Positions 10,641 to 24,139 of a stretch of 64,000 nt of DNA are shown in pieces (the first letter of the stretch is position 1; each line of letters opens with the position of its first letter). Made by a program: the position numbers and the translations under genes. The notes beneath the pieces are model-generated. The model was not told where the DNA came from and made no database searches. It saw nothing but the letters and a program-made list of their open reading frames with translations. This DNA comes from Emergomyces orientalis (taxonomy: Eukaryota; Ascomycota; Eurotiomycetes; Onygenales; Ajellomycetaceae): the NCBI GenBank assembly GCA_002110485.1, contig MOWL01000089.1, positions 310,001-374,000 of the forward strand, written 5' to 3'.

Positions 10641-12940
10641 CGAAAGACAGACCAAGCTGTCAACATTATTATTAATTGCAAATCAGCACATGCAAAAAAC
10701 ACATAGCCCATCCATCTTCTTCAGCGCCCTCGTTTCTTCACGCTCTCATGAATATCCCTCTCCTTTTCTTGCCCTGGATAACCGCGCTAGAGACGCAACA
10801 CGCAGCGTATAATTTCACTACGCGAGCTTTTCTAAATGAGGATCCACGGCACCAGCTCCCGTGTCTAGACTCGAAAGAGTAGCGGGAACTGCAGCTCAGG
10901 GCGGAAATTTTTCGTGCGTTTTTAGACTTGCACTTTGTGGGTATGGAAAATTAGCGTAGAAAAGCGAAGAGCGGGGGGGAGGGTGTGTCAAAGCTTTTGT
11001 CTAATTGAACTAACCATATATCTTTGAGATCACGATGTTCCTTGGCTTGGTGGCCTGTCCCTTTTCCTGGAGCTGGAGCCGAGGCGGAAGACGGGGCGGA
11101 GGGGGATGTAAGCAAATATTAAGAGTTAAGAAAGCCAGGTAAGTTATCCGGAGAATATAGGAGTGGGATGGTTGAAGAAAGGGAAGCATGAGAAGCATAC
11201 TTGGGGAGGACCATCGACCGAAAGATAGGGGAATAATAAATGACATCTCAAAGAATGTAATTATTTATTTATTTACTGGCGTACGGAGTACAGCTTGCTT
11301 GCATAACCTTTGATTGAGAGCAAGAATGCGATGTAGGCAGAAAGAAATTCGCGCATGCAATTCTGCATTCAGGGGATTGATAAATTACATCCGCTTACAT
11401 GGCCAAGAATGACACTAACACTACCTGAGTCCCTCTAAATTGAAATAGGCATGGCATTAAAATATAATCAATGAAATTTAGTAGATCTGTGAGAGAGTAC
11501 AGTACCTAGCTAGGTATGTCAGCAACGAGAGAACCTGCGCCGTAGGCCTGTTGATACATTTTTTGGGGGGGAAAAGCCATGCCTGGTTCTGAAGAGGTAA
11601 ATTTAGTAGTGATGGACTTCTTGACAAAAGGAATTGAAAGGAATTGATAATTGATAATATATAACCAACGTATATATTAATTGTGTTTCGAGGAGGATCA
11701 AAGGCAAGGAAGAATTTGCTCGGTTTGGTGGCGGCCAATGACGAGGGCGGAAAAGAATAGAGTAAAAGTTTCACCTTTTTCTTTTTTTCTGGCTTGTCAG
11801 TTTGATTTTTTTTTTCTTTTTCCCTTCATCATTTTAACATGGCCCCTGCTTGTATTTTCCCGAATGGGTGATTTTTTTTTTGTGGAGTTCCAGTTATTAG
11901 TGTTGGAATAGGAGTAAGAATAATAATAAATAGTATTATAATAGAGAAAGAAAGGGTTAGAATAAATGTATGCCAGAGATAGCTGAATGGTTGAATTGTT
12001 TCACAGTGTCTGAAGAAAGACATGGCCAGATAGATATATTTATATCTAAGATAGCTGCATTATTGCTACCTTTCTTCTTTGATCAAGCTGCTGCTCCTTT
12101 TTACTCTTTTGGCCATGATGAATCATTGACATCTGGTCAGCAAAAGAGAGGGATAACGGAACTATTTATTTGTTTATTCTGCTGTGGGCAACTGATCAGC
12201 GGAAATAGAACCAGTAGAACGATAGATATGCAGAAAAAGAAAACGATAACAGAACACAAGAAAGAAATGGCCAGATTTTTTATATATATTTTAAATTTTT
12301 TTGACTCTGGCTTTCCTGTGGGTTAATATATGTTATGTTTTCTGGACAAAAGAAAACAGAAATCTTCTGGATCAACTCATCTTTGTTCTCTTGCCTGTTT
12401 CTCTTCACAATCATCATCTTCTTCATCTGCTTTTTTTTCTTCTTCTTCTTTCTTTCTCATCTGTGTTGAATATACATGTACAGTACATTCCACCCCGCCA
12501 GCAGTTGTCTGTCTGCCTGGCTGGTGGGTCATTATTCCTCTTGTCATTCCTTCTCCTCTCCACACAGTGTAGCTTACAGCCGCGATATCAGACAAGGACG
12601 AAGAACTCCAGGTGTTGGAAGTGTTGAAGTGTTGGAATGGGAGCATACTGCCAGGGAATTCGGGGGTTAAAGGAGCAGCGAATCTACTGAATATTTAGTA
12701 TTGATCATTGAATATTGAATCGGATTCGGCGTCTCGAAATTCATAATATACAAAAGAGAAAGAAGAGAGTGAGTGAGTAAAATGGACGAAGATTGATTAT
12801 ATGACAGACACGGGCTTTGCGAAAACTAATCCCCCAGCTAATAGCATCTTTGTCTGGGGTGCATGCAGCCTAGATATTTCAAATATTCTGGGCTATCTCT
12901 AACACTATTTTTCTGGCCCCCTAGCACACAGTTCGCGGCC
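10641..12940. other. long intergenic region / probable leader of the RhoGAP gene
   Basis: About 2.3 kb of AT- and pyrimidine-rich sequence before the RhoGAP start. It includes CT-rich tracts near 12370-12470 and AT-rich sequence near 11800-11950. Small open frames (for example 11010-11246 minus and 11970-12326 plus) show no domain. The last few hundred bases are probably promoter and 5' UTR. Confidence 0.45.
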
Positions 12941-15900
12941 ATGTCGCAGTTTCGGGGTCAACCCAGCGAGGATAGCCTTAACCAGCGCCAACACCAACAT
13001 CACCACCATCAACCTCACCAACCTCGCCAACCTCACCAACCTCACCCCTACAACTACAACAACTACAACAACTACAACAACGCCTACAACGCCTACAACA
13101 CCAACAACCACCACCAACCGCAACACCATCACTCTAGCTACACTGCTTACACTCCTTACACTCCCTACACCTACACTCCTTACTCTCCGCCGTCTCCCCC
13201 TGACCCGCAGCGAAGAGGAGGAGGAGGAGGAGCAGCAGGAGGAGGCGGTTCCCACTCCTTCACACACGCCTCCCCCCCCCTGATGCCCGCCTCCCTGATC
13301 CCCAGGGATTACCTTATCCAGCGTTCGGATGCCGCCAACTCAAGCGCCGGCTCAAGCAATACAAGCAATCCTTCTTCTTCTCCCAGCAATCATAATACGA
13401 GCAATTCTAGCAATTTTAGCCACTTCTCCCATAACTTCCGCTCCCAAGCCCCCCCCGTTCTGCCTCCTATCCGTACCAGCACCAGCACCACCACCACCAC
13501 CACTGCTCCCTCGACAACGACGCTCTCCCACCTCAGGACTCGTCCTCATTTAACCTCCTCTCTCTCTCCCTCTTCCTTCCCTTCCTCCCAACCTCCTGGT
13601 TCCGCGCTTACTCCTCGATCGCCTTCTCTAAACCGGGAGGATTCGCCTGTCTCAATCTCGCCTAAATCGACACCCAGGGCTGCTCGTTCAGCTGCTTCTT
13701 CCAATACCTCTCCCATCTCCCCACGATCTCCTTCACCTCCTATTTCTCCTCTATCCGCTTCTACATTCACTCGAGTGTCGGCTTTTCCTGTCCCTCCTAC
13801 CATCACCTCCTCCTCCTCCACCATCACTAGGCCACCCACCACGGACCGCATTCTGAACCAGTCGCCAGAGGCGCTGCAGCACAATCCCGCACCCCCAGAC
13901 CGACTGGCCGGCTCGTCGCAGCTGCGGGGCGCCAATGGGAATATGCCGAAATCCTCCTCTTACGATCTGTTGCGAAAGGCGTCTGATCCGCCTCGCCCAG
14001 TCACCATGAATAGCAATAATAATAACAATAATAATACAACCAATATTAGAAATACCAACAACAATAATAATAATAATGGTGTCCGTCGTGTTACGTCGCC
14101 TAATTCAGCCTCCCCTTCTCCATCGCTATCCAACCCAGCCCTATCATCCGCTGTGGGAGATCGCATCAGAACTATGCCACGGACTTCTTCGATCGATTCA
14201 GCCATCTCATCCATCTCCTCCGCCCACTCGCACAAATCATCTCCCGAAGCGAATAATGTCACGTCAGAGGATATCGCCAATCTCATATCCACTGCCGGCT
14301 CCGCTGAGGCGGTCATTATACACCTGCTCAAGGAGAAGCAACAGGCTGCGTCGCAGAATGCCCAGCTGTGGAGATTGGTAGATAAGCAGCGCACGATGGT
14401 TCTGGGCTTGAATAAGGATCTTGAACGCGCAATGAAGGATAAGGACCGTTATAGGAAGAGGTTTAAAGAATTACAAACCAACCCGCTGCCAGTCCCTGAA
14501 AGAACTGCGCCCGTCGGCGAACTTGCTTCTGAAGAAGACAACAATTCATATAAGGGTAGGAGGAATACTTAGCATCTCGGAATCTTAATGTCACCTCTTT
14601 TTTTAATTTAGAGTGATTCATATTCTGACTGACATAAATATAGAGGCGGCTTCTAGACATGATCGAACAAAACAATTGGATACAACTATGCGGAGTTCGC
14701 TGGATGAGCCTGCAATGTTCCCGTCGCACCCTCATCTCGCCCATTCGCACACCGACCCTCAGCTTGCCAGAGGAGGTAACCTCAGCTCCCATCCTTCAAG
14801 TCCCAGTGACAGTACACGAGCTGAACAGCGAACGGGCAATAAACACACCAACCAGCACCTGCGCGACTCCCCCACCGACTCGCCTATGCATGAAAAACAA
14901 AGAGAGCTCGCTCAAGCTTTAGGAAATAGAAATGACAATAGCAACGCAATTAACACGACCGACCCTTCCTTGAAGAACGCGCTTCCTGCAAATTTGCCTG
15001 CTGGGGGTCCGGATCACCTGAAACAGACACCGCCTCCCCTAAGGAGACCACCTCCTGCCCCGTTAAACCTCAGCCAAACTGAACGGATTCATGCGCAGTC
15101 TCAACGAGTAAATGTAGCTGTTGGGGATGACTCGGATTATGACGATAATTTGGAGACCGACGGAATTCCCAGAATGGAGAATCGGGGAAGGAGAAAAACC
15201 AGGGAAGAAGACGATCGGGAACGCGAAGCGTTTCTGCTCCAGGAGAAAGCAGCTCGCAGCGCATCCAGTAAAATGAAAGCGAAAATGATACAGCCCCCTG
15301 AAAGCGTCCAAAAGTCCCACCAGCCGCCCCAAGGATTTGGTGGAATTGGTCCTGCCGGGAATCGAATTGTTGCCCACTCCCCTCCCCCTGGGCTTTCCCA
15401 ACAGATATCTCCGCTTGATTCTCTCGCGTCGATGTTGAGTCCTCCGGTTAGTGAAACTGCGTCGTCTGAAAGGGATAAAGTGGCCCTTTCACCTCCGATG
15501 AGCCCCGGATTACCACTAAGCCCCCGGCCGGGAGATCGTCCGCTGGGCTCTCCCGCCCCACGCTTTCCAAAGGACGGCCATGGTACACTTGCATCACCAC
15601 CCATGTCCCCAAGGAACGGCCTCCCATTGTCGCCACGAGCTACAAAATTCCCCGCACCTCCGTTCTCGGGCCCCACTACTACTACTTCTACTGTGGAGAA
15701 AAATTCCCCAACCAAACCACCTGAACTTCGCATTCCGTCTCCTGCTGAACCTGAAGCCCTCAGACAGGAAATTCCTACATTCGACGCTTCCGTTAAGATC
15801 GATAGCCCGACCTCGCCGGGCGCCTTCCAAAGTCGCATATATCGTGGTCTGGTGTCAGATCAGTACCCCGATCTACTCCTACCTCCCAATACTCTACCCT

Positions 15901-18445
15901 CCATAGACGTCAAAGTTTCTTCTTCCCGCCTACGGCCATCACGTAACAGCTACTTGGCCCTTAAACCTATAGAGGAAGAGCCTGTTTTCACCCTCAGTGT
16001 GTTCTCACGGGCTAATCGCGCGGAACTATGGCGGGTGGAAAAAGTCATACTAGCATTGCCACAGTTGGATCAGCAATTGAAACAGGTATCGAACTTTGCT
16101 GGTCGGTTACCTGATCGGTCTATCTTCAGCGGCCACTCCCCGGCCAAGGTCGATGCGCGCAGAGCGGCGTTGAATACCTACTTTGAATCTATACTCGAGA
16201 CGCAGATGGATGAAGCGGGTGCGTTGGTGGTGTGCCAGTTTTTGACGGCGGATGCCATTGAACCGCGCGATGATGAGACGAGCTTACTCAATGGTGAGCA
16301 CAAGGGAAAGCCATCTTACCCTCTAGGCCCGGATGGGAAACCGAGGATTGAAGGGTATCTGACGAAGCGGGGGAAAAACTTTGGTGGGTGGAAAGCGCGC
16401 TACTTCGTCCTTGACGGGCCGGAGTTGAAATATTATGAATCACCTGGTGGTCCGCATATGGGTACTATCAAGATCCATCATGCGCAGATTGGCAAACAGT
16501 CTCAGTCGGCAAATAGCAATCAGTCACCGTCCCGGGTAGATGACGATTCGGATAATCAGTATCGCCACGCGTTCCTCATTCTGGAACCTAAGAAGAAGGA
16601 TTCTACAGCTTTTGTGCGCCATGTGCTGTGTGCAGAGAGTGATGAGGAGAGGGACTCGTGGGTTGAGGCACTTTTGAGTTACGTTGAGCACCGTTCTGAA
16701 GACGAGGAGGGTTCCAAGTCTCACTACCAACCGTCAAAACAGGATGGGGCGTCGAAGACTCGCCTTCTGCCTGGCAGTTCGAGGAAGAATAGCAAGGAGA
16801 CGGATAGCCCTGAGGAGGCTGTACCCGGCGATAAACTCCGCTCGTTTAGTTACGACGATGTGGTCGCCGCTGAAGCTCCCATCCGCGGGCCACCTGGTAG
16901 CATATTACCTCCGGGTAGGGGCGGCAGCGCTGGACTCCCGGAACCGGGATATCAACTTCCATGGGACCAGAATATACCCCAATCCCCATCCTTCAAGAGC
17001 ATTTCGGGCCCGACAAACGGAGTTAAGATCCAGGATGCGGGGGCGTGGGGCAATAAAATCCCGCCTCCCATGAGCACGAAGGAGAAGAAACGCTCCATCT
17101 GGGGCTTCCGCGCTGCGTCCACTGCTGATCTAGCTAACCAGATACAGAATCATGAGGCTAGTAACAACTCCCCAACTGAGCGGCGAGAAGCGGTGCGAGC
17201 GGTTTTTGGACTGCCACTCGCGGAAGCGGTGGAGTACTGTGGGGTTCCGGGGCTTAACACTGGGCTTCCTGCGGTTGTTTACCGGTGTATCGATTATCTG
17301 CGGGCGAAGGATGCGGCGTTGGAAGAGGGGATTTTCCGCCTTAGCGGCTCGAATGTGGTGATTAGGGCGCTGAAGGAGAAATTTAATACGGAAGGGGATT
17401 TGGACTTCTTGGAAGGGGATACGTATTATGATGTTCATGCTGTTGCGTCGTTGTTTAAGCAGTATCTGCGGGAGTTGCCGACGACGGTGCTGACGAGGGA
17501 TTTGCATCTGGATTTTATTCGGGTGCTTGGTGAGTTCCTCTTTCCACTTATCTTCCTTCTCCTTCAAAACTACGGTTATTAACACTCAAAATAGAACTCG
17601 ACGACAAACAGAAGAAAATAGCTGCCTTCAACGGACTTGTCCATCGCCTTCCCAGGTCAAACCTAATCCTCCTCAAGGCCCTCTCACAGTACCTAATCGA
17701 CATTATCAACAACTCAGACGTAAACAAGATGACCGTCCGCAACGTCGGCATTGTTTTCGCGCCAACACTCAACATCCCCGCACCCGTCTTCTCAATGTTC
17801 CTCACGGATTTTGAAAGTATCTTCGGTGAACCCGTTTCGGACTTTTCCATACACGCCGCCGCCCCTGTGGAACTGCCCGTCGAAAATAACAATAAGAAGT
17901 CTCTGGACCCGGAGGATATCCGCTCACCACGCCATCAGATGTTCTCAGATATACCAACGTCGTCGCACGACCAGTCTTCATTCCAGCAGCAGCCGTCTTC
18001 GGCGGCACCGCAGCATCGTCACGGGACGGATTTAACGCCGCAGGAAGCTCAACATGCACATGCCGCGCAACTACAATGGGAACAGCAGCGAGATCGTGAC
18101 CGCTCTCGGGACAAAGTTGATACTGGATTTATACCCATGCAACCCACTTATGAACAGCAGATGCTAGGTGCTGAACCGGCGGCTCCGCACCGCCATGGAC
18201 AGGGCCTCGGACCGTCGGATCCGTATAATTCCATGAGCAGTTTGATGCCGCCGTCGGCTGGTAATGGCAGTAATAATGGCGGCAATAACAATAATTCGAA
18301 TGCGACGAGCAAGGCGAAGCGGCGCGAGAGTAATCTGCTCTTTATGAATTTGGGGAATAGGAAGAGTGGGATTCCGAACTTGGGAGGGCCGAGGCCGAAA
18401 GATGAGAGGTGTATGTGTCCCCCCCCTCAGGCGGGAGTTGCTTAA
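12941..18445 (+). CDS. BEM3: PX-PH-RhoGAP protein, Bem3-like Rho GTPase-activating protein
   Basis: Exons 12941-14555, 14644-17529 and 17595-18445, with introns of 88 and 65 bp in phase, giving 1783 residues. The long N-terminus is low complexity (His/Asn/Tyr, Ser/Thr/Pro), with a coiled coil near 480-530 (EKQQAASQNAQLWRLVDKQR). A PX domain lies at ~975-1085 (PVFTLSVFSRANRAELWRV). A PH domain lies at ~1105-1215 (GYLTKRGKNFGGWKARYFVL). A RhoGAP domain lies at ~1390-1580, with the arginine-finger segment EGIFRLSGS and GIVFAPTL. In yeast, Bem3 binds phosphoinositides and stimulates GTP hydrolysis by Cdc42, limiting polarity and septin assembly; the same role at the growing tip is inferred here. 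I chose the ATG at 12941 (MSQFRG) over the in-frame ATG at 12863 because it begins the hydrophilic low-complexity region. A GTATGT at 18409 could be a donor, so the last residues are uncertain. Confidence 0.9.
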
Positions 18446-20349
18446 GTTACTTTTTATTGGGAAGAAAGTAGAGCTGGGTGGCTAGGAAAGTTGATATGGG
18501 AGTAACTCATGCTGACTAGATCTGCGTGGAATAGCTATGGTCTCTGAAGACTCGGCGTTTGATTGATGACGCTTGATTTTGGTAGGTGGCAAGAATGAGA
18601 GACCGAGAGGGATTAATATAATATGCCTGGCTTGCGTGTTATTTCTCATTCCTCTTGTCCCTCATTGGTATTTTTCTCTCCGTTGCTCTTTGGGAAGCCA
18701 TTCGTTTATCCCAGCGAAAGGAAGGAGGGGTGTAATTTTAATGTGTGAAAATGGATGTATAGATGATTTGATGCTATATTTTTGCGCCCTCCACCCGCAG
18801 ATAATTCGCGGCATTCGATTTATTTATCCGGGGGGAAATGACACCTTGCAGGTACGATATATTTTATGGGGGAAGGAGGGGAGAAAGTCAAGGGAGGAAA
18901 GAAGCGAAAGAAACGCCCGATGTGTTGATATACCCCATACTCATACCCATACCCCCCGCTGGCTCCATGGACTGCATTGCCCTCTCTCTTCCTCTCCGTT
19001 GTCTTATTTTATACACTTTATACCCTGTGCTTTTTGCTAATTATTCTTGGTCTTCAATTTTCTTTTTATTTTCTTTTTTCCTCCTTGTTTATTTTTAACC
19101 TTTTATTCTTAGTTTATCAGGTTCCATCGTTTGCTTTCTAGACTAGACTGTTTTCTGATCTAGGCAGGATGCCGATTGGAGAGAGAGAGAGAGAGGTGTA
19201 GAATATCTTCTTCGGATTTTTGTTGCGTGTTCTTCTGGCTTTTGTCCTCTTTCTTCCTCCTTTTCCCCCTTTTTGATTACTGGTAAGTGGCGATGTTTTT
19301 TTTTTATTCTCTATGTTTTTATAATGTTTTCTTTTTATTTTCTTTTTCTCCATCTTATGAATTGATTGAGTTGTGTATTTGATTGATGTCTTCTCGTCCC
19401 CAATTGTTTCTTTTCATTCTACTTTTCATTTCACGTCCACTGTACTCTCTCTTTCTCTTCTCGTCACTGCATTATTTTACATCTCCATTTTCGCTTTTTT
19501 AATTCTTCATTTTATCCTTTTTATACCTTCTGTAGTGTTGACTCTTTTTCTTTTTCTTTTTCTTTTTCTTTTTACCTTTGTTCTGCCTTTTCATTTAGCT
19601 TTCGGTCAATACTTGATCACGCAAAGCTCTAGACAGTAAGAATGACGGACACGCAAGCTTGATAATTACAAAGATCTATATAAAGCATAAAAAGAAAAGA
19701 AATATTTTATTTTATTCCGACCCTTTTATCCCTTGTCATTATAATCAAATAGTTTATGAGCGTGATTCGGGTCGAGAGGATCTCAGGATTTTTCTTTTAC
19801 GGGTTCTAAAACGTGTCTCTTAATTGGAACTCTTATATCTTTGTAGTCCCAACAATACGTTTTCGCATTGATAAGCGGCCAGGGCGCGGAACTGGGGGAT
19901 CAGGTGATCTGTGTTTCCAGCGAGCATGGGAGCCTGTCTCGAGTGTACAGGCCGACGAACGGATGGAACATGCATATGGTATATGCACCATTATGCTGAT
20001 ACGCAGGTAGGGTGACCGGCAAATATTCACTACAAACAAAACTGAAGCTTTTCTTTTAGTTCGTTTTCTTTTCAAAGTTACTTGAACGCAAACAAGCGAA
20101 TTCAATTGCGAAAACTTTTTGAAAATGCATCATCAACGGACGCCAGTGTGTTGTGTGTTCTGTAGGTACGCATGAATAGTTTTGTTTCCTGCCACAAGCT
20201 CCTCTATTCATGGCCCAAAAGAGGAAGCGATAAATATATACAATAGAAATAAAGTAAATGAAGGAAAGTTGAAGGATAAATATCAGTTAAACGAGTGACC
20301 GGGGTATCAAATATATCAACCAGGATATGTACTGCTGCTCCGCCCCGTT
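18446..20349. other. intergenic region, pyrimidine-rich
   Basis: 3' flanks of the RhoGAP gene and the convergent Asp f 4-like gene. T/C-rich tracts occur at 19040-19110 and 19270-19580, including a (CTTTTT)n tract near 19547-19573. No gene can be supported. Confidence 0.5.
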
Positions 20350-21102
20350 TCATCCCTGGTATGCAATGGTAACCTCAAGTCGGACAGGACCAGGAGCCAA
20401 ATTGCCGCCAATGCCACCAATGTTGCGGTCTTTGGCCCCGTAAGCATTATCGATTCCTCCACTAGGGCTGATTGTCGAGCAAACACCACCAACCTGGCAA
20501 ATCTTCATGCCCTGCACTTCCATGTTGGCCATCTCTGCTTGGATGGCAGAGACATCAAACCCAGACCAGCCGCCATTGGGCGCGCTGCCCAAGTCGAATT
20601 CACCCCAGGTGCACGCGTACGAGCCCCATTGGTTCTTGGGCAGGTCCTTGCTGTGGTATGCGCCGAAGCTGCCCTGCGTGTCCTCATCGAAGGCGACATA
20701 CTTGGTCTCACCTGGGTTGAGGGTTAAGGTGAGGGCGGAGTGGCCGTAGTGTCCGTCGAGTTTACCGTCTGGGCCGATTTTGTTCCAGAAGACTACGGTC
20801 CATGGTTCACGGTTCTGGCCCTTGATTTGCGCTACGTATTTGTATTTTGCGGCGTCGCTTTCGGAGACTTCGATGATGTTGCTGCCCCAGGGGTTGCCGA
20901 CGTTGCCTGCGTAGGTGTCGACGCTGCCCTTGCCGCTGGTAGCGCGGGCTCCGAAGCCGGCGGTGGTGAAGGCGTCGGAAAGGATGGAGGTCCAGTCGAT
21001 GCGCTTGGAGACGTGGTTATGGTGTTGGTTGTGTCCGTGGGGTTGGCCGAGACCGAGGGGAGCAAGGGCTCCGAGGAGAGCGAGGGTGGTTTTGAGTTGC
21101 AT
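20350..21102 (-). CDS. secreted Asp f 4-like protein (fungal allergen family)
   Basis: A single exon of 250 residues starting at the ATG at 21102 (MQLKTTLALLGALAPLGLG), which gives a clean signal peptide. The in-frame ATG at 21168 would put 22 polar residues in front of it. A short His-rich stretch and a dibasic KR follow at ~31-32. The mature part contains WTSILSDAFTTAGFGARATS, then a conserved globular region (NPWGSNIIEVSESDAAKYKY; GQNREPWTVVFWNKIG; YVAFDEDTQGSF) and ends in VRLEVTIAYQG. This arrangement matches the Asp f 4 family, secreted fungal proteins of unknown biochemical role known as IgE-binding antigens in Aspergillus. Two Cys near the end (KICQVGGVC) may pair. Probably extracellular or wall-associated. 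Family assignment is from memory of the pattern. Confidence 0.82.
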   Translation of the reverse strand: MQLKTTLALLGALAPLGLGQPHGHNQHHNHVSKRIDWTSILSDAFTTAGFGARATSGKGSVDTYAGNVGNPWGSNIIEVSESDAAKYKYVAQIKGQNREPWTVVFWNKIGPDGKLDGHYGHSALTLTLNPGETKYVAFDEDTQGSFGAYHSKDLPKNQWGSYACTWGEFDLGSAPNGGWSGFDVSAIQAEMANMEVQGMKICQVGGVCSTISPSGGIDNAYGAKDRNIGGIGGNLAPGPVRLEVTIAYQG

Positions 21103-24100
21103 GTTTGTGAAGGAGGTTTGAATAAGTTGATAAGTGTATATGTGTGTGTATATGAACGCCGGCGTCACAAAAAGATGAGTAACTTTTCAACAGCGTCCAA
21201 TAACCCAAAATGAAAATAAAAGGAGCGTGTGGTTTGATTTAACCGAAAATGTGGAACGAATGAAAAGAATATAAGGCCATATTGACGGGTGGGTATGCCT
21301 TGTTCTTTATATAGGTGCAAGCGCCGGCCCATGGCCCTACCGCTGCAGAGAGGCTGCCCGCCTCGGAGTATCAAACAAGACACGGGAGACGCCGCTATCC
21401 GGAAGCGCCCAAAATCTTAGCAATCATAACGGGGAGATGATTCAGGACCTTGGACCGGTCCAACTCTAAATTCTCGCCCCGGGTGGGATGTGGTGAAAAC
21501 ACCTGTGAGGCTGGGACGCAGACATTGGTCCTTCGACCCAGGATTCAGGAACAGGAATACTATTGGTGGAGACAACCGGTAGCTGGCGCGGCCAGTGGCT
21601 GCAGCCCCGGTTCAAGAATGCGTATCAAAACGGCCATTATCCTTCAGAAACGTGGCAAGCAAAATTGTATGTGATGTTGCATAGCGGCTCATTCATTGAA
21701 CGTTAAACAGGGACAGAAAGTGTCCAGTTGGCTAGAACGTCACGACTGGGCCTGTGGAGGCATTGGTAATTTGGGACTAAAAAAATCCACCAATGAGGCC
21801 TAGGACCTCTCTTGGGAGGGATGTTCCTGGGTTGTAAGAAGAGTGTCGAGTTCTTTGGCGCCCGTCGAAACTGTTCAAGAAAAGCAGCCTCTGCCGTGGA
21901 TAAATTTTCTGTTGTTCCCGGATTCAGTCGGTGTGGACGAACCCAGCAATCCCTAATTATTTCCTGGGAGTAAAACAAAGGAGCAGCAAATGAAAGAGCT
22001 GATCCTCCTTGAGGCTGCCGGTTTGAGCCGAAGGTTGGAAGATTCGGTTTCACCCGAAAGGCCGCGTGGGAGACATCGCAGATTTGTTGAAATTTGTCAA
22101 ACAACCTATGAGGTGAGGGGAGGGAATGGATCAAGGACAGGGCTGATCCATGGCTCAAGTGGACGTGGCGAAGGGGCACTGGAAGTTTCAGGGCCCTGGC
22201 GCCCTTGCATTGTCCACGAACTTACATTATTTGTTATTGGGCCACAACAGGAGTTGCAGGGCGGAATAGCCGCCTAGCCTATTAGTTGTAAGGATCGATT
22301 CAAGGCAATACGTGTCCAGGCCATTGTTCATTTATTCATTATTTGAACGAGGAAGCAAGCGTAGGTATCTTGATGGTGGTGAAGTGTCAAAAGTTAAGAA
22401 GAGTTAAGTTAGGGTTGGCTAGGGCTAGGGCTAACTAGGGCTAACTAGGGCTAGTGCTAACTTACATAAGCCACATTTGGTGACTTTTGATGTGCTCCCA
22501 TTGGTAAACAGCTGGATATTCGATAGACCTGTACTCCGTACTGCGTAGGTAGCCATCAATGGATATACCTTTAGTAATGGATGCGGTGGTGGACCTGAAC
22601 CAAGGACCAGATATCAGCCCATGTTGCTGACAAGTAGATGACACGGATCATCCTATGGGCTACGTGGACACCCTTCCACTGTCTACCTACTTACTCTTCG
22701 CTATGTATGAGGAGCGCAACTTGGGAACGAAAAGCCTAGGAGACAGGTTCAATATAAAAGTATTATTGAGGTGGCTGTGAAAACTTTGGTAGTTAACGGG
22801 CTTTAAGTCACCGTTCCTTTTGATACCAGGGACTTCATGATACCCCTGGTATGTTCTGTCCGCCTACCATGGCTCAAGGTATGCTAGCCATACGGATGAG
22901 TTGGGGATGTTCTAGCGGGCAACAGCCAGCAGCCAAGGTAATATTGATTGATGCATGAAGTGTAAACTGTTCCTGATCTCATGCTGACCGTCTAAACACT
23001 TTCTTACCTGCATTCTCTCTCTGCTCTCTGGCATACTTTGGTATGTCCCGAGTTACCACGTCAGTGACGCAAGCTGTGCTGATATCTTCGCAGAAAAAGA
23101 TGTGAGCAGAGAGTTTGACTCCTTAGGTTCTGGTATACTAGGCGCTCCATGTATCGGTTGACTCTTTTTAGAAACCTTACACCAGAAAGACCAAGCCAAT
23201 TCCCTCAGAAGCAGTAAGACTGAGTAACTGGGACGATTCACAACGAACTTTCCACTGGGGCCTCTCGCAGGCGCACATCCTCGATTACGTTTCCCTTGTC
23301 TATACTCTTTGGCGTCTCTCCCGCACTTGACGTTCGGTACTCGACCATGGTTCCGACAAATATTCGCCATGAAGAGGAGCAAGGGCACGCTATATGGGTT
23401 GTCGGAGGAAAGGGACGTGGGAATAACAGAATGCCTATGGATCGTAAAAACTTCGCTGTGAAGCTGCACTACCAGGTTTGGATGGTATGCCACCGATTCT
23501 TGATATCCTTATGAACGTCTCCTGGGACTGGCCATGATCTACGTATGATAATATGGTCAGTTTTGTGACCCGTAGGGTTGGCTACCGCGTCTTCTGGAGA
23601 CTAGTATAACACTATCAAAGGTGACGGAGTTTTTTAAGTAGGTTTGGTGTGTTTGGTATGATTTGTTGACTTGGAGAATTACTCTGGAAAAGAGTACTTG
23701 TTATACAACGCGTAGTGTCTTTGGTGCAATTCTGGATATGCTCCCTAACGATACTGCTTCTTCAGGGTTATTGTCATACCAGTAGTTTCCATAGTTGCGT
23801 CTACACAAGTAGTCACAGTGCCAACTCAAACAGAAGCACCACTAAAAGCCAACTTGGCTGTACATCTATTCGACCTGTCCCCCGATAAGCATATATATAG
23901 GAGACAAACAATTGATGTGATACAAATACAAAAGAGACCCATTTACGTAGAGATACAGTATATACAGTCTGAGTCTTCATGCAGCTCCAACACATATCAT
24001 TCAAGCTTGTCGTCAAGAAAAGGGGAAAAAGCAGTTAAAGGTAGACGCAAAAATTCAGTACGAAGAATCGATTCCAAATTCACTCGCCAAAGGAAAAAAG

Positions 24101-24139
24101 GTGAAGTGGTTAAAGTAAAGAACAAGAACAAGAAACTCA
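21103..24139. other. 3-kb intergenic region
   Basis: No gene supported. The open frames at 21703-22179 and 23053-23493 (minus) lack a domain or plausible splicing. The stretch 22405-22460 holds telomere-like TAGGG variants, listed separately. Confidence 0.45.
22405..22460 (+). repeat. degenerate TAGGGCTAA (telomere-like) repeat
   Basis: TTAGGGTTGGC is followed by several units of CTAGGGCTAA. The core TAGGG recalls the fungal telomere repeat TTAGGG but is imperfect and only ~55 bp long, so it is an interstitial short repeat and not a telomere. Confidence 0.6.

Noticed and set aside
10989..11246. Possible additional exons upstream of the 71-residue candidate gene
   Set aside because: Segments such as ATKPRNIVISKIYG look protein-like, but no in-phase join to the downstream exons could be shown.
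21703..22179. 158-codon minus-strand open frame
   Set aside because: No domain, no plausible splicing and no compositional sign of coding sequence.
23053..23493. 146-codon minus-strand open frame
   Set aside because: No recognisable domain or gene context; probably chance.
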